A DNA stretch of 40,906 bases, from the NCBI RefSeq assembly GCF_015207035.1, contig NZ_JADEXQ010000058.1, forward strand, positions 1-40,906. Reading direction: 5' to 3'. Shown one piece after another: positions 24,205-32,895 of this stretch (within the stretch, counting starts at the first letter, position 1; each line of letters starts with the position of its first letter). Below the pieces are notes generated by a model that saw only the letters and a list, made by a program, of their open reading frames with translations, was not told the DNA's origin and ran no database searches. Source of the DNA: Romeriopsis navalis LEGE 11480. GTDB lineage: Bacteria > Cyanobacteriota > Cyanobacteriia > Leptolyngbyales > Leptolyngbyaceae. Position numbers and translations under genes: made by a program.

Positions 24205-24595
24205 ATGATTATTGTGATGCCTCGGCCAAATTTTGGTGATAAATCTCCAATAATCTGTTTAGGCAGATGATCGGGAATTTTTCGAGATTAGTGTGATTGC
24301 TCATAGATTCTCCATAATCCTCGCTGTAATTTAATTGTAGTGATTTGTGAAAACTTGAAAATCACAAAATTTCGGTGAATCAACTGTTTTCTAAATTTAC
24401 TCATTTGCAAAATTTCCATAAAACTGTTGAGAATTTGCAGTTTACTTTATGCCACTTATTCCTTTGGCATAGCTTGGAGTTCCGTAGACATTCGCTTCTA
24501 AAGATTCGGTGGAATATCGCAAACTAGAACAGTAAGTTAAACCATTTGATACTTGCTAAGCGCTAAGTCGCAAATTTTGACTTGCCAATTTTGAA

Positions 24596-24604
24596 GATAC
24601 ACTT
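24596..24604 (+). promoter_or_regulatory. GATACACTT box upstream of acyltransferase 3
   Basis: The box differs by one base from those before acyltransferases 1 and 2 and begins 39 bases before the ATG. TTGACT at 24577-24582 lies only 13 bases upstream, too close for a normal -35/-10 pair, so the promoter reading is tentative. Confidence 0.35.
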
Positions 24605-24634
24605 CGATTCTACTAACCTTACTCACTCACTTTC

Positions 24635-25147
24635 ATGTCTTATCAAAGTACCGATACGGCTACGATCGATCAAACTTTGAACCCAGAAAATATGACCGAA
24701 GAAGTGCTAGAGCGGCCGCTGCCCAACGAACAGGAAATTATGCAGCAACGTCTGAAAATGATGGGCTCGCTCACCTACCTAATGATGCATTCACCCTTGC
24801 ATCGGATGTATACCATGAATGAATTGGAAGAGCGTTTTCTGCCGAGTCTGCTGCACGATCAGTTTCGCTATTATGAAATCAATGGCTCACCGATCGGCTT
24901 TGTTAACTGGGCTTGGATTGATGACGTAGTTGAACAAAAATATATGACCGGAAAATACGAGCTGACCTTAGATGAATGGCAAGGTGGCTCAAATCTTTGG
25001 TTCCCAGAATTTGTCGCACCGTTTGGTCACGCTCGCCGTATGATTCAGGATCTGCGGAAGAATGTTTTGCCCAAAGGGACACCAGCAAAGGCCTTAAAGA
25101 TTTCGCCTGAGGGTGAATTGATTGGTGTCAGTCAGTATCGCGTCTAA
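24635..25147 (+). CDS. HlyC-like lysine acyltransferase 3 (RTX2 cassette)
   Basis: The 170-residue protein is closely related to acyltransferase 2 (ERPLPNEQEIMQ, H56 in HSPLHR, GSPIGFVNWAW, DEWQGGSNLWFPEFVAPFGH, KGTPAKALKISPEGEL). The Asp92-equivalent of HlyC is again Glu (E125). The gene lies 104 bases before RTX2 and is presumably its dedicated activator. The leader before the ATG is pyrimidine-rich (ACTCACTCACTTTC) without a Shine-Dalgarno match, as for acyltransferase 2, whereas the RTX gene has a good site. The extreme N-terminus differs from the other copies. The conserved part begins near residue 22, so the first 20 residues are probably not part of the fold. Confidence 0.92.
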   Translation: MSYQSTDTATIDQTLNPENMTEEVLERPLPNEQEIMQQRLKMMGSLTYLMMHSPLHRMYTMNELEERFLPSLLHDQFRYYEINGSPIGFVNWAWIDDVVEQKYMTGKYELTLDEWQGGSNLWFPEFVAPFGHARRMIQDLRKNVLPKGTPAKALKISPEGELIGVSQYRV

Positions 25148-25187
25148 GCGAAACGCGATTGCGCTATCAATATTTAATGGTTTTCCA

Positions 25188-25213
25188 GCTAAGGATGATT
25201 GCATCGCCTTAGC
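25188..25213 (+). repeat. Hairpin between acyltransferase 3 and RTX2
   Basis: GCTAAGG (25188-25194) and CCTTAGC (25207-25213) are exact complements, extended inside by ATG/CAT with two bulged bases. No T-run follows. It occupies the same intercistronic position as the nested hairpin of the first cassette, though the sequence differs. Confidence 0.5.
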
Positions 25214-25241
25214 GACAGTTTCCTGTTGTCTATTTTGTTCT

Positions 25242-25246
25242 GAGGT
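25242..25246 (+). promoter_or_regulatory. Ribosome-binding site before the GTG start of RTX2
   Basis: GAGGT lies 5 bases before the GTG at 25252, the same sequence and spacing as for RTX1. It supports GTG as the start in both cassettes. Confidence 0.75.
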
Positions 25247-25251
25247 CTGTT

Positions 25252-28200
25252 GTGGGAAAGGTTAAGAAAGCATTTACAAGTGCTGGAAATTGGATTAGTG
25301 ATCAAGCAAGAACGATCAATAATTACTTCAATCCATTTTATAAAAATGGTGGCAGTGGTAATGATAATTTTTCAATTTATGGTGCAGGTGCAGCCTACGG
25401 TAATGGCGGCAACGATACGCTGAAAGGCTATGGGCTGTATGTCAAGCTCGATGGTGGTTCAGGCAATGATACGCTGAGATCCTATGCCGGACGCGGAGAC
25501 CTCTACGGTGGCACCGGCCATGACTCTATTGAGGCCTGGGGCATCTCGAATAAAATTCGCGGTGGTGACGGTAACGATACGATTCGCGCCCATGCTGCCC
25601 ATAATGACGTTAATGGCGGCAATGGTAATGATAATATCCGTGCTTACGGTGGCTATAACTCGATTCATGCTGGCGGACATAATGACTATGTTTCGGCCTA
25701 TGGTGGCTACAACAATGTTAAGGGTGGCTGGGGTAACGATAGATTAAACGTCTATGGTGTCGCTAACCGTGTTTACGGAGAAGATGGGAATGATACCATC
25801 TATGCAGGCGCAGCCGGAAACTGGCTCTATGGTGGTTCCGGGAATGATACGATTCGCGCCTATGGTGGCTATAACGATGTCCGTGGCGATGATGGTCACG
25901 ATAATCTGAAGGTCTACGGCGCGGCTAACCAGGTTCACGGTGGAAATGGGAATGACTATCTTGAAGCTGTGGCGGCTGGAAACTTCCTCTATGCAGGAAA
26001 AGGCAATAATACAGTCAAAGCCTATGGTGGTTTAAATTATATTACTTCTGGCTCAGGAACTGACACGATTCGCGCCTATGGTGGTGGCAACATTATTGAT
26101 TCGGGGGATGCTCAAACGACTCGAGTTAGTCGAGTTCCTTCCTATCAATCGAAATTTAGAATTTGGTCAACGAAAACTGTAACTCAGACCACGATCGGTA
26201 GCGATGATATCGAAGCCTGGGGTGGGGCGAATGCGATTACCAGTGGGAATGGCCACGATAAGATCCGCGCCTATGGTGGTACGAACGTTATTATTTCTGG
26301 TTCCGGCAATGATAATATTACCGCGCTAGGTGGTGCAAACGTTATTACATCGACCTCGGGCAATAATCGGATTCTTGCAGGCGGGCTGGCAAATGTGATC
26401 ACTACAGGGTCGGGAAATGACACGGTGGAAGCGCTGGGTGGCGCGAATGTGATTACCGCTGGTTCAGGCCGCAACGATATCAAAGTAGGCGGCTTTGCAA
26501 ATGTGATCACCACGGGCTCTGGTGACGATAAAATTACCACGATCGCCGGTGGTGCAAACGTTGTCACAGCCGGTTCCGGTAATAACCGTGTGATCGCCGC
26601 AGGGCAGCTCAATGTGATTACCACAGGTTCCGGCAATGATGATATTTATGCCGGTGGTGGTCTGAATGTGCTGATCTCGGGTGGTGGTAACGATAAAGTT
26701 GTCGGTGTGGGTGTGGCGAATGTCTTCTATGACAGCGGTGGCAATAACCAGATGTATGGTCTGGCTGCGGGTAACGTCTTTGTCTCAACCAGTAGCGGCA
26801 AAGATGAAATGTACGCGATCGGTGGTCTGAATCTGCTGACGAAAGTTGGCAACGGCGACAGCCGGATGATCGCTGGCGGCAAGTATAACGTTATTACCAA
26901 AGTTGGTGATGGTAGTGACCTACTTGTGGCTTTAGGGAAAGGCAATCTGGTTACGAAAGTTGGTGATGGTGACTCGACGATCATCGGCTCCGGTATGGTC
27001 AATATTTTGAGTTCCTGGGGTAATAGCGACGATGTAATTGTCGGCGTTGGTAAGGTCAATGCCCTGATTGGTGGTGGTGGTGACGATATTATTGTTGCTG
27101 CGGGTAAGGGGAATATTGCCTTTGGTGATTCGCTATTTGGTAGCCTCGATCGCTTCCGCTCGGCTAAAACAAATAATGCCGGTAAAGATGCCAAGATTGA
27201 CAAGATCAATTCTGGCGTTGACTGGAAGAACGGGAATAAGGTTGACTTTACAGGGCAGGTTGCCGGAAATGATATTCTTGTCACCCTTGGTTCAACCAAT
27301 GGCGCGATTGGCGGTCGGGGTGAAGATATTGTTGTAGCGGTCGGTAAGCAGAATATCGTGTTTGGTGATGGTCTGTTTGACTTCGACCCGAATATTCAAC
27401 TGCCGGGCTTGGGCGATATCTTGCCAGATTTCAGTGGTGTCGACTTTGGCGACCTGGGCATAAATATTGATTTTTCGGGTCTGGATTTCGGCAATTTGGG
27501 GTTACCGGGTATTAGCTGGAGTGATTTATTCAATGTCAATCTTGATCTCGCTTTGCCAGTCTTTGATCTGGCGTTTGACTTCGACTTTAACTTAGATGAC
27601 TTTAGCTTTGGCTTCGGCGACTTTGGGTTTGGTAATTTGTCGATTCCGAGTTTCAGCTTGCCGAGTTTTAGTGTTCCGAGTCTAGATTTGCCCAGCTTTA
27701 CCGTACCGATTATTAATCTAGAGATTCCCGCCCTTGGGATTCCGTCGCTTGCGTTACCCAGCATTGCGCTACCCAGTTTGCCATTGCCGAGTTTTGCTGG
27801 GTTTGACTTTAGCTTACCGGGGTTTGATGTACCGAATTTGGGACTACCGAATTTGCCGGAGTTAGACTTACCAGAATTTGGGGTCAAAGCGCCTCGCTTC
27901 TCGCTGCCAAACTTTGCGGACTTTGCACCGGATATGGCCAGATTTAGCTATGACCTATTCGCAAATTCCGGCGATATCCTCTTTGCTGGAGGAAGCTTTA
28001 ACACCATCAATGGTGGTATGGGTGACGACATTATGGTCAGCGCGGGTAAAAATAACCTGCTGTTTGGCGGCGATGGTAATGATCTGGTCCTGGGTGCGGG
28101 TAAAAATAACTTCGTCCTGGGGGATGCGGGCCATGACTTGATTTTCACCGGCGGTAAGAAGAACTATGTGATTGGTGGCAGCGGTGATGACACGATCGTT

Positions 28201-29295
28201 ACAGCGGGCGAAACCAACGTCAGCTTTGGCGGTGACGGCGAAGATATCATCGTCAGCCTGGGTAAGTCAAACTATGCCTTTGGTCAAAATGGTGATGACA
28301 TTATCTTAGGTCTAGGCCAAAGCAACAAAATTTTTGGGGGTGCCGGGAATGACCTTCTGATGGCGGGCGGTAAGTCAAACTTCTTCTTCGCCGGCAGTGG
28401 TGACGACGTGGTGCTGGGCATTGGCGAAAGCAATACCATTATTGATGATAATGGTGATGACTGGATGCTGGCAGCTGGTAAGAACAATAAGTTTATCGAT
28501 CTGTTGGGTGATGATGTTGTTGTGAGTATCGGTCTGTCAAATACGGTCTATACCTTTGCGGGTAACGATGTAATCTTTGCTGCCGGTAAGACAAATAAGA
28601 TCAATAGTGGTGCTGGAGATGACTTTATCTTAAGTTTGGGTGTCCAAAATAAGATTAGTTCTGGCAACGGCAGTGACATCATCTTTGCGGGCGGTACATC
28701 GAACACGATCGATGCTGGCGGTGGCTTGGGTGATTACAATGTGATTTTTAGCCTCGGCGCAAGCAATAAAATCAAAGGGGGGAATGGTCATAATTTCTTC
28801 CTCGGTGGCGGTAGCGGCAACACCATTACTGGCGGTAGCGGCAAGAATATCTTTATGTTGGCTGCGACCAATGACTTTATTGGCGGACTGGCGGCGGATA
28901 CCTTTGTGTTTGATCAATCGGAATCGCAGCGCTTGTTTGGCAATAGTGACGCACTGGAGACATCGGGCACGATCAAGATTGATAATCAGGGTGACGATGC
29001 AACGATCGACAAGCTGTTGTTTGGCATTGGTACGGATATTAACCAGCTCCGTTTTACTCAGTCTGGTGATGATTTAAGCATTGATGTTCAGGGTTCTGGT
29101 TCCCAACTGTTGTTGCAGAACTGGTTCTCCAGCCAGATCGATCGCATTGACGAGATCCAAGTGAGCAACGGTGCAACGCTGACCAAGCAGCGAGTCGACG
29201 GATTAGTTGATGCCTGGAATCAGTATGATGCGGGCACGATCGATATCCTTGCACTGGGGAGCTCAATCACACAGGCTTGGAGCGGTTTGAGCTAG
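25252..29295 (+). CDS. RTX-type double beta-roll protein 2, probable acylated type I secretion substrate
   Basis: The 1347-residue paralogue of RTX1 has the same order of parts. An N-terminal lead, longer by a short amphipathic segment, joins NNYFNPFYKNGG, and the next stretch (SGNDNFSIYGAGAAYGNGG) is identical to RTX1. Array 1 follows (to about 625), interrupted by an insert with KFRIW near 285-318, then the lysine-rich insert (641-668), a Phe/Asp-rich and LPSL-type spacer (about 705-900), and array 2 (903-1210). The C-terminal domain includes DKLLFGIGTDINQLRF, SGDDLSIDVQGSGSQLL and the WFSSQIDRIDEIQV block. The tail ends DAWNQYDAGTIDILALGSSITQAWSGLS and resembles that of RTX1, where a type I secretion signal would lie. 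There is no signal peptide. Its acyltransferase partner is 104 bases upstream. Function is unknown, and a calcium-dependent surface protein is as likely as a toxin. Confidence 0.88.
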   Translation: MGKVKKAFTSAGNWISDQARTINNYFNPFYKNGGSGNDNFSIYGAGAAYGNGGNDTLKGYGLYVKLDGGSGNDTLRSYAGRGDLYGGTGHDSIEAWGISNKIRGGDGNDTIRAHAAHNDVNGGNGNDNIRAYGGYNSIHAGGHNDYVSAYGGYNNVKGGWGNDRLNVYGVANRVYGEDGNDTIYAGAAGNWLYGGSGNDTIRAYGGYNDVRGDDGHDNLKVYGAANQVHGGNGNDYLEAVAAGNFLYAGKGNNTVKAYGGLNYITSGSGTDTIRAYGGGNIIDSGDAQTTRVSRVPSYQSKFRIWSTKTVTQTTIGSDDIEAWGGANAITSGNGHDKIRAYGGTNVIISGSGNDNITALGGANVITSTSGNNRILAGGLANVITTGSGNDTVEALGGANVITAGSGRNDIKVGGFANVITTGSGDDKITTIAGGANVVTAGSGNNRVIAAGQLNVITTGSGNDDIYAGGGLNVLISGGGNDKVVGVGVANVFYDSGGNNQMYGLAAGNVFVSTSSGKDEMYAIGGLNLLTKVGNGDSRMIAGGKYNVITKVGDGSDLLVALGKGNLVTKVGDGDSTIIGSGMVNILSSWGNSDDVIVGVGKVNALIGGGGDDIIVAAGKGNIAFGDSLFGSLDRFRSAKTNNAGKDAKIDKINSGVDWKNGNKVDFTGQVAGNDILVTLGSTNGAIGGRGEDIVVAVGKQNIVFGDGLFDFDPNIQLPGLGDILPDFSGVDFGDLGINIDFSGLDFGNLGLPGISWSDLFNVNLDLALPVFDLAFDFDFNLDDFSFGFGDFGFGNLSIPSFSLPSFSVPSLDLPSFTVPIINLEIPALGIPSLALPSIALPSLPLPSFAGFDFSLPGFDVPNLGLPNLPELDLPEFGVKAPRFSLPNFADFAPDMARFSYDLFANSGDILFAGGSFNTINGGMGDDIMVSAGKNNLLFGGDGNDLVLGAGKNNFVLGDAGHDLIFTGGKKNYVIGGSGDDTIVTAGETNVSFGGDGEDIIVSLGKSNYAFGQNGDDIILGLGQSNKIFGGAGNDLLMAGGKSNFFFAGSGDDVVLGIGESNTIIDDNGDDWMLAAGKNNKFIDLLGDDVVVSIGLSNTVYTFAGNDVIFAAGKTNKINSGAGDDFILSLGVQNKISSGNGSDIIFAGGTSNTIDAGGGLGDYNVIFSLGASNKIKGGNGHNFFLGGGSGNTITGGSGKNIFMLAATNDFIGGLAADTFVFDQSESQRLFGNSDALETSGTIKIDNQGDDATIDKLLFGIGTDINQLRFTQSGDDLSIDVQGSGSQLLLQNWFSSQIDRIDEIQVSNGATLTKQRVDGLVDAWNQYDAGTIDILALGSSITQAWSGLS
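25345..27120 (+). repeat. RTX array 1 of RTX protein 2
   Basis: Alternating nonapeptides with an 18-residue period run parallel to RTX1 array 1, with several more units than RTX1 (for example an added GGHNDYVSAYGGYNNVKGG segment). The insert at about 26107-26204 occupies the same place as in RTX1 and keeps SKFRIW-like sequence followed by T-rich residues and GSD.IEA.GGAN. Confidence 0.78.
27367..27957 (+). other. Phe/Asp-rich and LPSL-pentapeptide spacer in RTX protein 2
   Basis: This is the counterpart of 22200-22797. The F/D-rich part (FDFDFNLDDFSFGFGDFGFG) is followed by tandem pentapeptides (IPSFSLPSFSVPSLDLPSF and further units). Individual residues differ considerably from RTX1, yet the period of five with Pro in the second position is kept, implying structural constraint. 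Confidence 0.72.
27965..28880 (+). repeat. RTX array 2 of RTX protein 2
   Basis: Fifteen 18-residue units have the second nonapeptide containing an invariant Asn and a Lys two positions before it in seven units (AGKNN, LGKSN, GGKSN and similar). The remainder carry E, Q, L, V, A, S or T at that place. Confidence 0.72.
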
Positions 29296-29337
29296 GTTCG
29301 GATTCGCAGGTTCAGATTGTCTGATCCAGCCAGTTAT

Positions 29338-29393
29338 AAATTCCCCGGTATCCATCGATCTGTTGTTGAATGCCGGGGAATTTGTATGCGAAA
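29338..29393 (+). terminator. Terminator of the RTX2 cassette (14-bp stem)
   Basis: AAATTCCCCGGTAT (29338-29351) pairs with ATGCCGGGGAATTT (29380-29393) over 14 positions with one G-T pair and a 28-base loop. It lies 43 bases after the RTX2 stop. The T-tract is short, but the GC-rich stem flanked by A and T favours a terminator. Confidence 0.75.
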
Positions 29394-29413
29394 TTTTTGT
29401 GATGCTTTGACTG

Positions 29414-29444
29414 AAGGCGATCCCCATCCTGAAGCGATCGCCTT
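29414..29444. repeat. 9-bp inverted repeat containing GCGATC
   Basis: AAGGCGATC (29414-29422) and GATCGCCTT (29436-29444) are exact complements around 13 bases. The right arm overlaps a full HIP1 octamer GCGATCGC. Such repeats are frequent in cyanobacterial genomes and may have no local role. Confidence 0.5.
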
Positions 29445-29899
29445 TAGTGCCTATTCAGTCCACCGATCCCATTTATTATCTGATCGAATTAAATTTTGAA
29501 TTAGTTTGCAATATTGCTGTGAGTTAAATGGTGTAGGCGTTCGCAACGTTGCTGATTGGCGGCGTGAGGCGGTTGTCATGGCGAAAAGCCTGCTGCAATG
29601 CTTATCTGTGGAAACATTGCTTTGTAAATGTGGCTTGGCATCTATCTTAAGAGGTATTTTTCTGATCCTTGACCTCGGTTGAATTGTGCAATTTGGATCA
29701 AAACTTACTGTTTTTTTATAAATCCGCAGACCCTAGCGAATCCATAAAAAGATCTCGCAAATCCTTTGATAATCGCTGTGTTGGACTGGGCAGAATAAGA
29801 ACATAATTGGGTCAGTCTATAAAGGCGATGTTCTATAAGTTGATTCGATAGTGAGTCATCTACGGGCTGTTCGAACAGCGAGCGGGATTGTTATACGGT

Positions 29900-32743
29900 A
29901 TGCTCCAAAATATTTACCGTGTCTACCGCTTGGCTTTTGCTGCTTCGGCATCGAACAAGCATGCGGCAGAAACGATATCGTATGCAGGCGATCGGCTTGC
30001 AGCTAGGAGTGACATCATGTTGGGCCCAATTAAAGTTGCCGACCTTGAGTTGAGTCAGCCACTGCCAACTTTGCGTGGATTGGATCGTTATATCGGGTTC
30101 AAGGGTTTGGTGCGATGGCACGGTGCGCCCCTGGGTTATATCGATGTGCCGATCGTCAATGGCGGTTGCAGTGCGGCAAGTCTGGGGCAGGCGATTAAAT
30201 CGGCCTATAACTGGGAGATTTTACAGCAAGCGCTAAAAACTGGTTTGATTGCGCCGGTTAAGCCGGATGAATTTCAGTTCGAGGATGTGCTGACCCTGGC
30301 GCCACCGGAATTTGAGGGAGAATACCCCAGAGTCACTGTTGCGGTTTGCACGCGCGATCGGGTTGAGGCCTTGGATGATTGTTTGGCCGCGATCCTGAAA
30401 CTGGACTATCCCCAACTGGATATTTTGGTGATCGATAATGCGCCAGCGACGGACGCTACGCGAGAATTAATTGCGACGTATTATCCCCAGGTGCGTTATG
30501 TCAAAGAACCGCGTCCGGGCTTGGATTGGGCCAGAAACCGGGCGATCATTGAGGCACAAGGGGAAATCATCGCCTATACCGATGATGATGTGATTGTCGA
30601 TGCGGGTTGGGTCAAGGCGATCGCGAAAACCTTTGTGGAATACCCCGAAGTGATGGCGGTTACGGGCTTGGTGGTACCGTACGAGCTGGAAACTGAAGCG
30701 CAAGTCTTATTTGAGCTGAATGGCGGGTTTGGGAAAGGGTTTGAGCGGCAGCAATACTATGTGCCAGCAGGCGCGGAAATGCCCTGGTATTTGCTCGGCA
30801 CCGGTAATTGCGGGACAGGGGCGAATATGGCCTATCGGCGCTCAATTTTTACCGAAATTGGGGGATTTAATCCGGCCTTAGACGTGGGCACTGTCACGAA
30901 TGGCGCCGGGGACTTGGAAATGTTTTTCCGCGTGATTAAATCGGGGCATCCACTGGTTTATGAGCCACAAGCAATGATTCGGCATTGCCATCGCCGTCAA
31001 TATGCGCAGCTAAAGTCGCAACTCACCAATAATGGCAGTGTCTTGGCTTACTGCAATGCGGCGGTGAAAGCCTATCCCAAAATGCGATTGGCCTTCTGGC
31101 GTTTGGCCTTAACTTGGTTGGCAACTTGGCATTGTCGCCGGGTCGTGACGGCGCTTATGCATCCCACGCAGTTGCCGTTGGATCTGGCTTGGGCCGAACT
31201 GCGGGGTTGGTTTATCGGGTTGACCCGTTATCGCCGGGCGGAAAAGCAGGCCCTCGGGGTTGATCGAAAATTTGCGACGGAGTCAGCGGCTGCAGCACAT
31301 CAGCGTTATTTCCCCCATTATTTTGGGGCCCGTCGTCCGGTACCCGCGCCGCCTGCACTGCCAAATTGTAAGGCAGGGGCAATGGCGGTACGCACGATCG
31401 AAGTGACGCAGCCATTACAGCCAATTACGGATGTGGCGGAATATGCCTCAGTGCGAGTGTTTGTGAACTATCGTGGCTGTGGTTTGGGCTATGTTGATCT
31501 GTTTAACCACGGTCGACCGCTGCGTGTGAGTGATTTACAGCGATCAATTGCCAGTCAACTGTGGGGCAAATTAGTGTGGCCGGAGCGGCAACTGACGGTG
31601 GACGATCGCTGGAATCAAGTGTGTCAGGCGATTCAGAAGCATGTTGTGCCGGATTCTAGTGTGGCAACGGCAGCCTTGGCGCCGCGACTACCGGATCACG
31701 TGCCTGTGTCGATTATTGTAGGTACTTGCGATCGCCCCGATGATTTACGTAACTGTCTCCAATCCTTGAGTCAGCAACAGACGTCGCGTCCAGTGGAAAT
31801 TATCGTAACGGATAACCATCCACGATCGGGGTTGACCCCCCCGGTCCTCGAAGAATTTCCCCAGGTGAAACTGGTGTCTGAACCCCGGAAAGGCGTGGCC
31901 TACGCTCGGAATGCGGCGATTACTGCCAGTGCGGGGGAGATTGTGGTCACGACCGATGATGATGTGACGATGTCGCCGGTCTGGCTGGAGACCTTGTTGG
32001 CCCCCTTTGCGCGGGCGGATGTGATGGGGGTGACGGGAAATATCGTGCCCGTTGAGCTAGAAGCCTTTTCGCAGCAGCTATTTGAGCATTATGGTGGCTT
32101 AGGTCGTGGGTTTGAGACCTTTGAAGTCGGATATAAATGGTTTGAGTGTTCTTGGTTGCATGTTGTACCGACCTGGGAGCTGGGGGGAACGGCCAACGCC
32201 GCTTTTCGGGCAAGCATTTTTCATCAACCGGAAATTGGCTTAATGGACGAGCCGTTAGGGCCGGGGATGCCCTCTGGGGTCGGTGAAGATATTTATTTGT
32301 TCTATAAAATTCTGAAGGCGGGCTACACCATGGTCTACAAAGGTGATGCCCAGGTCTGGCACCGCCACCGGCAGACGATGCCCGCTCTCCGTCGTCAACT
32401 TTATAACTACAGTAAAGGCTTTGTTTCCTATAACTTGACCACTTTGTTTCAGGATCAAGACTGGCGGGTGTTGCTGAATTTGGGCTTCTACTTACCCATG
32501 TACCATTTCAAGCGGATTTACCAGCGCTTGCGGGGGCAGAGTGCATATCCGATCCGTTTAACCCTGGTCGAAATGGCTGGGAACTTAGCCGGTCCTTGGG
32601 CCTTGTGGCGATCGCATAAACGGGTGCAGCGTGAAGGTCGCAGTGCGCCATACTTGCCTCCCCACCAACGCTATGTCGCCCCTAACCCATCGGTTTATGA
32701 GCCGCAGCTGGATGAGTATCATCCGGCTTCTCGGGCGAGTTAA
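29900..32743 (+). CDS. Tandem two-domain family-2 glycosyltransferase with accessory domains
   Basis: The 947-residue protein (ATG at 29900, with an in-frame TTG at 29888 as alternative) contains two complete GT2 (GT-A fold) domains. The first (about 143-380) has VAVCTRDR, the metal-binding D228-D230 in YTDDDV and an acceptor-side GAGDLEMFFR. The second (about 601-850) has IIVGTCDRPDDL, D686-D688 in TTDDDV and GVGEDIYLFYK. Each is preceded by a roughly 65-70-residue accessory domain (about 44-114 and 498-559) with the pattern I-x-V-x-x-x-Q-P-L-P, a V-R-x-x-G-x-x-L-G-Y core and a helical end. No membrane segments are obvious. It probably makes two successive glycosidic linkages on a surface polysaccharide or glycan from nucleotide-sugars. 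Donors and acceptors cannot be assigned. It heads a plus-strand set of three glycosyltransferase genes. Confidence 0.88.
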   Translation: MLQNIYRVYRLAFAASASNKHAAETISYAGDRLAARSDIMLGPIKVADLELSQPLPTLRGLDRYIGFKGLVRWHGAPLGYIDVPIVNGGCSAASLGQAIKSAYNWEILQQALKTGLIAPVKPDEFQFEDVLTLAPPEFEGEYPRVTVAVCTRDRVEALDDCLAAILKLDYPQLDILVIDNAPATDATRELIATYYPQVRYVKEPRPGLDWARNRAIIEAQGEIIAYTDDDVIVDAGWVKAIAKTFVEYPEVMAVTGLVVPYELETEAQVLFELNGGFGKGFERQQYYVPAGAEMPWYLLGTGNCGTGANMAYRRSIFTEIGGFNPALDVGTVTNGAGDLEMFFRVIKSGHPLVYEPQAMIRHCHRRQYAQLKSQLTNNGSVLAYCNAAVKAYPKMRLAFWRLALTWLATWHCRRVVTALMHPTQLPLDLAWAELRGWFIGLTRYRRAEKQALGVDRKFATESAAAAHQRYFPHYFGARRPVPAPPALPNCKAGAMAVRTIEVTQPLQPITDVAEYASVRVFVNYRGCGLGYVDLFNHGRPLRVSDLQRSIASQLWGKLVWPERQLTVDDRWNQVCQAIQKHVVPDSSVATAALAPRLPDHVPVSIIVGTCDRPDDLRNCLQSLSQQQTSRPVEIIVTDNHPRSGLTPPVLEEFPQVKLVSEPRKGVAYARNAAITASAGEIVVTTDDDVTMSPVWLETLLAPFARADVMGVTGNIVPVELEAFSQQLFEHYGGLGRGFETFEVGYKWFECSWLHVVPTWELGGTANAAFRASIFHQPEIGLMDEPLGPGMPSGVGEDIYLFYKILKAGYTMVYKGDAQVWHRHRQTMPALRRQLYNYSKGFVSYNLTTLFQDQDWRVLLNLGFYLPMYHFKRIYQRLRGQSAYPIRLTLVEMAGNLAGPWALWRSHKRVQREGRSAPYLPPHQRYVAPNPSVYEPQLDEYHPASRAS

Positions 32744-32895
32744 GCCGGTTTAATGTAGGCCGCCGGATGCATCGGCCAATCCAGCCGGTGAATGGGATCG
32801 GCTCACTGGGGGCATGAATTTGATGGATGAATTGGAGCAAGGGCCGATTGCCCAACGTAGATTGCACAGGCTGTGATGTTGGAGCAGTGGCTATC

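Larger units (their letters stand above)
24130..24634. other. Intergenic region between the two RTX cassettes
   Basis: The 505 AT-rich bases contain the RTX1 terminator (24167-24204) and the GATACACTT box before acyltransferase 3. The direct repeat GCTAAG-C-GCTAAG lies near 24554-24566. No gene was seen. Confidence 0.5.
29296..29899. other. Intergenic region before the glycosyltransferase cluster
   Basis: The roughly 600 bases contain the RTX2 terminator (29338-29393) and a hairpin built on HIP1-like arms (29414-29444). TTGGAC at 29781 and CATAAT at 29802 lie 15 bases apart and might form a weak promoter for the glycosyltransferase genes. No coding gene was recognised. Confidence 0.45.

Noticed and set aside
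20284-28880. Regular DNA repeats that might look like a CRISPR or satellite array
   Set aside because: The period of 54 bases is in frame and degenerate at third positions, as expected for protein repeats. There are no constant repeats with unique spacers.
18558-29295. Type I secretion genes (HlyB/HlyD/TolC) near the RTX genes
   Set aside because: No ABC transporter or membrane-fusion protein reading frame is present anywhere in the window.
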